Assembly: GCA_018819665.1 (NCBI GenBank)
Contig: JAHJOY010000079.1
Coordinates: forward strand, 1 to 10,160
Length of the DNA stretch: 10,160 bases
Direction: 5' to 3'
From: a bacterium
GTDB taxonomy: Bacteria; Atribacterota; Phoenicimicrobiia; Phoenicimicrobiales; Phoenicimicrobiaceae
Shown here: positions 5,996 through 10,160 of the stretch, piece after piece
How the letters are laid out: every line of letters starts with the position of its first letter
Numbering within the stretch: the first letter of the stretch is position 1
Made by a program: the position numbers and the translations under genes
The notes under the pieces: generated by a model
The model's database searches: none
Told to the model about the DNA's origin: nothing
Seen by the model: the letters and a program-made list of their open reading frames with translations, nothing else

Positions 5996-6811
5996 ATGGA
6001 TATAGATAAGATGGATAAAAAAGAATTGATAGATAAGATTAGTGATGAAATAATATCAAAGTTAAAGAAAACATCTTTTTCTGATAATCTTTCTTTTAAA
6101 TCTGATTTGGGTAATAAAAACATACAGGGTTCTTCTGCGGGTTGTAAGATACAAATTAACACACCTGCTGACCTCGCGCCTTATATTGACCATACTTTGT
6201 TAAAGCCTGACGCAACAGAAGCTCAGGTGAAAAAATTATGTGAAGAAGCCGTTCAGTATGGTTTTTGTACGGTTTGTGTTAATCCTTCCTGGATAACCTA
6301 TTGTGCCAGGAAATTAAGAGGAACCGGGATTAAAGTCTGTGCTGTTGTGGGATTTCCACTGGGTGCAACAGACAGCAGAACCAAAGCTTACGAGACTCGT
6401 AATGCAATAGAAAACGGAGCTGATGAAATAGATATGGTAATTAATGTGGGAGCTTTAAGAAATGGTGATCTTAAAACTGTAGAATCTGACCTGAGAGCAG
6501 TGTTGACAGCTTGCCGAAGTACCACGATTACTAAAGCAATTATTGAAACTTGCTTACTATCAGATGAAGAAAAGGTAATTGCCTCTCAGTTAGTAAAGAA
6601 AGTTGGTTATGATTTTATAAAGACCTCAACTGGTTTTTCTACTGCCGGCGCTACTGCCCATGATGTTGCATTAATTCGCAGGACTGTTGGTCCGAAAATA
6701 GGGATCAAAGCAGCAGGTGGAATCCGTACTTACGAAGATGCTTTATTAATGATTCGCTCTGGGGCAACCCGGCTGGGCTGTAGTGCCAGTGTAAAGATTG
6801 TCAGTGTCTGA
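5996..6811 (+). CDS. deoC: Deoxyribose-phosphate aldolase with N-terminal BMC targeting extension
   Basis: The 271-residue class I aldolase interconverts 2-deoxyribose 5-phosphate with glyceraldehyde 3-phosphate plus acetaldehyde. The TIM-barrel core starts near 58 (DLAPYIDHTLLK). Key residues are visible: Asp146 in EIDMVINVGAL, Schiff-base Lys209 in FIKTSTGF, and Lys238 in IKAAGGIRT. Free-standing DeoC is about 220-260 residues; the extra 55 at the N-terminus contain an amphipathic helix (about 7-25, KKELIDKISDEIISKLKK) and a Ser/Asn/Gly-rich linker, as in BMC cargo. AAGAGG at 5981-5986 supports ATG 5996. It is the most likely aldehyde-generating (signature) enzyme here, since no diol dehydratase, ethanolamine lyase or glycyl radical enzyme is present. 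Confidence 0.95.
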   Translation: MDIDKMDKKELIDKISDEIISKLKKTSFSDNLSFKSDLGNKNIQGSSAGCKIQINTPADLAPYIDHTLLKPDATEAQVKKLCEEAVQYGFCTVCVNPSWITYCARKLRGTGIKVCAVVGFPLGATDSRTKAYETRNAIENGADEIDMVINVGALRNGDLKTVESDLRAVLTACRSTTITKAIIETCLLSDEEKVIASQLVKKVGYDFIKTSTGFSTAGATAHDVALIRRTVGPKIGIKAAGGIRTYEDALLMIRSGATRLGCSASVKIVSV

Positions 6812-6858
6812 TATTATTCTGATATTTTAAAGAATAGATGAGTCGAGGATGATAAAAA

Positions 6859-7515
6859 ATGGAAGAGCAAGACTATAAAAAACTTGTAGATATGATAACT
6901 GAAACGATTTACAAAGAAATAAAACCGAAAGAAGAATCATCTAATCTTTTCTCTATTCCCATAGAGATATCCAATCATCATGTTCATTTAACCAGGGATT
7001 CTTTGGATATTTTATATGGAAAGGATTATGAGCTTAGCAAATTACGTGATTTATCTCAGCCCGGAGAATTTGCCAGCAATGAGAGGGTTAGTATAGTTGG
7101 CGCGAATATGAAAGTTATTGAAAAGGTAAGGATTCTTGCCCCCCTTCGAGAATATACGCAAGCAGAATTATCTATTACCGATGGATATTTTTTAGGATTA
7201 GACCTTCCTACCAGAATATCGGGGAATATAAAAGGCTCTCCGCCCATCATTTTTATCGGACCAAAAGGCGTTTTAACTCTTTCAGAAGGAGCTATTCGAG
7301 CCGCTCGTCATATCCACATGACACCTAAAGATGCAGAATATTATCAGGTAAAGAATGGTGATAGAGTTCAGGTGGAAGTATCAGGAGAACATGGAGTTAT
7401 TTATAAGGATGTGGTAATCAGGGTTTCTCAAAAAAGCAAATTAGCCCTTCATCTGGATACAGATGAAGCCAATGCCGGAAATGTAAAAGGAAACGGTTTA
7501 GCAAGAATTTTATAA
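6859..7515 (+). CDS. pduL: PduL-type phosphotransacylase
   Basis: The 218-residue enzyme exchanges acyl-CoA and phosphate for acyl phosphate and CoA, recycling CoA inside the compartment. Both PduL half-domains are seen: zinc-ligand candidates lie in SNHHVHLT (H41, H43), AARHIHMTP (H151, H153) and ALHLDTDEANA (H198), with Arg97 in LREYTQ probably contacting phosphate. Residues 5-22 (DYKKLVDMITETIYKEIK) form an amphipathic helix ahead of the fold, typical of BMC-targeted PduL. GAGG at 6845-6848 precedes ATG 6859. With the aldehyde dehydrogenase it would convert acetaldehyde to acetyl phosphate. No acetate kinase is in the window, so ATP formation would rely on a gene elsewhere. Confidence 0.95.
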   Translation: MEEQDYKKLVDMITETIYKEIKPKEESSNLFSIPIEISNHHVHLTRDSLDILYGKDYELSKLRDLSQPGEFASNERVSIVGANMKVIEKVRILAPLREYTQAELSITDGYFLGLDLPTRISGNIKGSPPIIFIGPKGVLTLSEGAIRAARHIHMTPKDAEYYQVKNGDRVQVEVSGEHGVIYKDVVIRVSQKSKLALHLDTDEANAGNVKGNGLARIL

Positions 7516-7537
7516 TCATAAAAAAGAGAGAGATGAT

Positions 7538-8317
7538 ATGACAGGTAAAAATTATCGGACTAATTATATATTAAATAGATTATCAGTTGATGGTTTTGCG
7601 AACATCAAAGATTTGTCTAAAAGATTAGAAGTTTCAGAGATGACTATCAGAAGAGACCTTAGAGAACTATCAATTGATAATGTTGTTACTCTTATCCCGG
7701 GGGGTGCTGTTCTAAAGAGGAATTCCCCGATTGAGAAAGATGAAGAAAAGTATTTAATTCAAACTGCAGAATCCTTGATGTTAGAAGAGAAGATTAAAAT
7801 TTCTCGAAAGGCAGCTTCTTTGGTAGACCCTAATGATGTGATTATTATAGATACCGGCTCTACTACCGAAAATCTCCCTAAATTTATTCCGGAAAATATA
7901 CCCCTAACTGTTATATGTTATACTCTAAATATTTTGTTTAATGTTTACGAGAATAAGAATTGGAAATTAGTTTTTCCGGGAGGCTATTTTCATAATAATA
8001 CCCTAATGTTCGAAAGTCCGGAAGGGATAGAGGTAATAAAAAAGATAAGGGCTAATAAAGCTTTTATTTCAGCTGCAGGCGTATCTGAAAAATTAGGAGT
8101 CACCTGTGCAACTGATTACGAGAAGGAAACCAAGAAAGCAGTTATTGAATCTTCGGATACTAAAATTTTATTAGTAGATTCTTCAAAATTTGGGAAAATT
8201 AAGATTTCGCACTTTGCAGACCTTACCGATTTTGATATTGTTATCACTGATTCAGGAATTTCCAAAGAGTGTGAAGAGATTGTCAAAAATATCGGTGTTA
8301 AGTTATATATTGTTTAA
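7538..8317 (+). CDS. DeoR-family transcriptional regulator
   Basis: This 259-residue protein has the DeoR layout. An N-terminal winged helix-turn-helix spans about 6-58, with recognition helix VSEMTIRRDLREL (32-44) and wing IPGGAV. A sugar-phosphate isomerase-like effector domain (about 75-255) contains IIDTGSTT (103-110), FISAAGVS (176-183) and LLVDSSKFGK (211-220). DeoR proteins usually repress sugar-use operons and are released by a phosphorylated sugar. Being last among the catabolic genes on the same strand, it probably controls this operon in response to a sugar phosphate. No clear operator pair was found near the promoter at 9-37, but only eight bases are visible upstream of it. The ribosome-binding site is weak (GAGAG, about 7526-7532). 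Confidence 0.92.
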   Translation: MTGKNYRTNYILNRLSVDGFANIKDLSKRLEVSEMTIRRDLRELSIDNVVTLIPGGAVLKRNSPIEKDEEKYLIQTAESLMLEEKIKISRKAASLVDPNDVIIIDTGSTTENLPKFIPENIPLTVICYTLNILFNVYENKNWKLVFPGGYFHNNTLMFESPEGIEVIKKIRANKAFISAAGVSEKLGVTCATDYEKETKKAVIESSDTKILLVDSSKFGKIKISHFADLTDFDIVITDSGISKECEEIVKNIGVKLYIV

Positions 8318-8378
8318 AATAAGAAATAATATGAGTTAGAGAAATCACCATCTATTAGAAAAAAAGAGGAGGGGTAAA

Positions 8379-8906
8379 ATGAGATTATTTGGTGGAGTTT
8401 TTATGGGAATTATATTTTTAACAGTAGGTATAATTTTACTTCTGAATAGTTTTTTTAATTTCAATATTAACATATTTAAATTAATAGTAGGAATTGTTAT
8501 TGTTTTATTCGGAGTATTTATCCTTTTTAACGGTTTTGGTTTTCAAGATAGTAGAAACATTGTCTTTAGAGAAGGAATAATCAGGGTTTCAGAAGTTCAG
8601 GATGAATATAATATTATATTTGCTTCAGGTACAGTCGATTTATCAAAAGTGAAGATAGAAGATGAGATGAAGAAGATAGAGGTTAATACCATATTCGCAG
8701 ATGGAAAAGTTATCCTTAATCCTGATATCCCTACATTGATTAAAGCGAGTTCTGCCTTTGGTGAATTGGAGTTGCCAGATAAATCATCAGTGATATTTAG
8801 TTCTAAAGAATATAAGATAGGAAATGTTAATGTTAATCAAGGATATTTGGAGATTGAAGCAAACGCAGTATTTGGTAAGCTGAAATTTATTACCACATCC
8901 CAATGA
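8379..8906 (+). CDS. LiaF-like membrane protein (two TM helices plus beta-rich domain)
   Basis: The 175-residue protein has two hydrophobic helices at about 4-24 and 33-53, joined by a short Asn/Phe-rich turn, then a soluble beta-rich region (58-175). The C-terminal pattern (VNTIFADGKVIL, ASSAFGELELP, ANAVFGKLKF) is repetitive and resembles the LiaF/YvqF C-terminal domain, and the helices resemble the DUF5668-type membrane region. Such proteins often act in envelope-stress sensing, but no histidine kinase or response regulator is nearby. AGGAGGGG at 8367-8374 is a strong ribosome-binding site. It follows the DeoR gene by about 60 bases, may not belong to the BMC function, and ends just before the IS30 left repeat. 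Family assignment is by eye and only moderately certain. Confidence 0.7.
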   Translation: MRLFGGVFMGIIFLTVGIILLLNSFFNFNINIFKLIVGIVIVLFGVFILFNGFGFQDSRNIVFREGIIRVSEVQDEYNIIFASGTVDLSKVKIEDEMKKIEVNTIFADGKVILNPDIPTLIKASSAFGELELPDKSSVIFSSKEYKIGNVNVNQGYLEIEANAVFGKLKFITTSQ

Positions 8907-8928
8907 ACTTCTTTTAATCCTTTGTGAG

Positions 8929-8967
8929 AAAAAAGGGGATAGCTTGGGTTCAAGTTGCAAATGCAAC
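8929..8967 (+). repeat. IS30 left inverted repeat
   Basis: The 39 bases begin AAAAAAGGGGA and end in the near-palindrome GTTGCAAATGCAAC (8954-8967). Reverse complement of 9986-10024 matches 33 of 39, with mismatches clustered at positions 12-20 and one at 31. The exact outer boundary could shift by a few bases. Confidence 0.88.
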
Positions 8968-8985
8968 ACTTAACTTTGGTATAAT
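8955..8985 (+). promoter_or_regulatory. Possible transposase promoter
   Basis: A perfect -10 hexamer TATAAT lies at 8980-8985. A weak -35 candidate TTGCAA at 8955-8960 is in the left repeat with a long 19-base spacer. The -10 box is flanked by an inverted pair TTTGG (8975-8979) and CCAAA (8989-8993) that could bind a repressor or fold in the mRNA leader. Confidence 0.4.
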
Positions 8986-8995
8986 ATGCCAAAAG

Positions 8996-9002
8996 AAAGG
9001 AG
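8996..9002 (+). promoter_or_regulatory. Ribosome-binding site fixing the transposase start
   Basis: AAAGGAG at 8996-9002 is six bases before ATG 9009. The in-frame TTG at 9003 abuts this site and so cannot use it; ATG 9009 is the start. Confidence 0.75.
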
Positions 9003-9008
9003 TTGCAT

Positions 9009-9995
9009 ATGGCTCATTGTTATCAGTTAAACATTAATGAACGTGAAGAGATCAGCCTTGGATTAGCCCAAGGATTGAGTAAAAACTATATTGCGCTATC
9101 TCTTGGCCGATCATCTAGTACCATCTGTCGCGAAGTCAACCGTAACACTGTAAACAGGCAAGCCTACAGAGCGGTTAAAGCTCAAGATCGTGCTAATAAG
9201 TTAAGGCATCTTGTCCGCAAAAGCCGAAAAATGGATATGAATCTACCGTTGAAACACTACGTTCTTGAACACCTGGACCAACTATGGTCTCCGGAACAGA
9301 TTGCCAAACGCCTAAAAATATTGTATCCTGAAAACATGAACATGCAAATATCACCTGAAAGCATCTATTCCTATTTATATGTTTTACCGCGTGGTGCATT
9401 ACGCAAAGAATTAGTTAAATGTTTACGGTACCATCATATAAACCGCCGAATACACGGCAAATCCCGTCAGAAATCCTGCCCCATACAGGACTATATAAGC
9501 ATTGAAGAACGTCCTGCTGAAGTAGCAGACCGCACTATTCCTGGCCATTGGGAAGGCGATCTTCTCATGGGGCATAATAATGGTTCTGCCTTGGGTACTT
9601 TAGTTGAACGAACCACACGTATGACCTTCTTAGTTCAGCTTAAAGATAAAGATGCTACCGCAGTACGAGAAACTTTCGCTAAAGAATTTAAGCATCTTCC
9701 AAAAGGCTTAAAGCGTTCTCTAACCTATGACCAGGGCCAGGAAATGGCAGAACATAAACTTTTTACCAAGAGCACGCAGATTAAAGTTTATTTTGCGCAT
9801 CCCCATTCTCCTTGGGAACGAGGCACTAATGAAAACACCAACGCTTTGATTCGCCAATTTTTCCCCAAGGGTACGGATTTTTCAAAAGTAACATTAGAAA
9901 GCATCAAAAAAGCACAAGATATGTTAAACGACCGGCCGCGGAAAACTTTAGGTTTTTTAACGCCGCATGAGGTTTTCGTAAAACTGTTGCATTAG
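9009..9995 (+). CDS. IS30-family DDE transposase
   Basis: From ATG 9009 the protein has 328 residues, a full length for the family. An N-terminal helix-turn-helix region (about 8-46) includes LNINEREEISLGLAQG and SSSTICREVNRN, the usual IS30 pattern. The catalytic triad is visible: Asp184 in GHWEGDLLMG, Asp241 in TYDQGQEM and Glu275 in RGTNENTN, with 33 residues between the second Asp and Glu, as expected for IS30. The C-terminal segment (FFPKGTDF, LNDRPRKTLGFLTP) is also characteristic. No frameshift or stop interrupts it, so it may be active. Its stop lies inside the right inverted repeat. Confidence 0.96.
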   Translation: MAHCYQLNINEREEISLGLAQGLSKNYIALSLGRSSSTICREVNRNTVNRQAYRAVKAQDRANKLRHLVRKSRKMDMNLPLKHYVLEHLDQLWSPEQIAKRLKILYPENMNMQISPESIYSYLYVLPRGALRKELVKCLRYHHINRRIHGKSRQKSCPIQDYISIEERPAEVADRTIPGHWEGDLLMGHNNGSALGTLVERTTRMTFLVQLKDKDATAVRETFAKEFKHLPKGLKRSLTYDQGQEMAEHKLFTKSTQIKVYFAHPHSPWERGTNENTNALIRQFFPKGTDFSKVTLESIKKAQDMLNDRPRKTLGFLTPHEVFVKLLH

Positions 9996-10024
9996 CAACT
10001 TGAATCTACACTGTCCCCTTTTTT
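9986..10024 (-). repeat. IS30 right inverted repeat
   Basis: This is the inverted partner of 8929-8967, beginning with GTTGCATTAGCAAC (9986-9999), which includes the transposase stop codon, and ending in CCCCTTTTTT. On the transcript the GTTGC/GCAAC arms could form a small hairpin, but the T-run is too far away for a standard terminator. Confidence 0.88.
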
Positions 10025-10060
10025 GCCAAAAATTGCAAAGAAATACCGATTTATTATATT

Positions 10061-10160
10061 ATGATTACAACCCAAGAAGTAAAAAATAGTAACCAACAAA
10101 TCCAAAAATACTATCAAATTACTTACGATACATTGTGTATATACTATGCTTTTAAATATT
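10061..10160 (+). CDS. Possible partial gene running off the window
   Basis: From ATG 10061 the frame is open for 33 codons to the window edge, starting MITTQEVKNSNQQIQKYY. No ribosome-binding site is visible in the 35 bases between the IS30 repeat and this ATG, and the composition is AT-rich, so it may be chance. I do not recognise a family from this fragment. If real, the IS30 insertion has separated the gene from its original upstream region. Confidence 0.35.
   Translation, partial: MITTQEVKNSNQQIQKYYQITYDTLCIYYAFKY

Larger units (their letters stand above)
8929..10024 (+). mobile_element. IS30-family insertion sequence, apparently intact
   Basis: The element of about 1.1 kb is bounded by 39-base inverted repeats (8929-8967 and 9986-10024) matching at 33 of 39 positions, starting with AAAAAAGGGGA. 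It holds one full-length transposase gene. The right repeat overlaps the last codons of that gene. I cannot find a convincing short target duplication: the bases flanking the repeats are GAG on the left and GCC on the right. It begins 22 bases after the stop of the LiaF-like gene and may mark the end of the BMC locus or have split off downstream genes. Confidence 0.88.

Noticed and set aside
8907..10040. Target-site duplication flanking the IS30 element
   Set aside because: Bases outside the inverted repeats (GAG and GCC) do not match, and no shifted boundary gave a convincing two- or three-base direct repeat.

Overview
The window is almost entirely one bacterial microcompartment (BMC) operon on the + strand of an AT-rich bacterial genome, followed by an IS30-family insertion sequence at the right edge. 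The shell genes, a PduS-like flavo-iron-sulfur protein, a CoA-acylating aldehyde dehydrogenase, an RpiB-type isomerase, deoxyribose-phosphate aldolase (DeoC) and PduL together match, from memory, the sugar-phosphate/aldolase BMC locus described for candidate phylum Atribacterota (OP9/JS1). That placement is inference; the window has no rRNA or phylogenetic marker.

Layout: a near-consensus sigma-70 promoter (9-37) precedes a BMC-H hexamer gene (94-417), two BMC-P vertex genes (449-739, 949-1236), a PduS/RnfC-like protein (1268-2590), a PduT-like BMC-T with a candidate Fe-S cysteine (2611-3165), and the aldehyde dehydrogenase (3201-4643). Next come two more BMC-P genes (4852-5121, 5124-5387), an RpiB-like isomerase (5411-5968), DeoC (5996-6811), PduL (6859-7515) and a DeoR-family regulator (7538-8317). 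A LiaF-like membrane protein gene (8379-8906) sits beside the IS30 element (8929-10024), and a possible partial gene runs off the right end. Two intergenic gaps of almost equal length (740-948 and 4644-4851) carry diverged copies of one composite repeat.

How the genes may work together: DeoC would split 2-deoxyribose 5-phosphate into glyceraldehyde 3-phosphate and acetaldehyde. The aldehyde dehydrogenase would turn acetaldehyde into acetyl-CoA and NADH, and PduL would make acetyl phosphate and recycle CoA inside the shell. No alcohol dehydrogenase is present to reoxidise NADH; instead a PduS-like protein and a PduT-like shell trimer lie next to each other and could pass electrons across the shell. 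All four enzymes carry N-terminal amphipathic extensions that look like encapsulation peptides. The RpiB-like protein has Asp where the usual catalytic Cys lies, and it cannot isomerise the DeoC substrate because deoxyribose 5-phosphate has no 2-hydroxyl, so its substrate is the main open question. The reverse, synthetic direction (aldol condensation of acetaldehyde) cannot be excluded from sequence.
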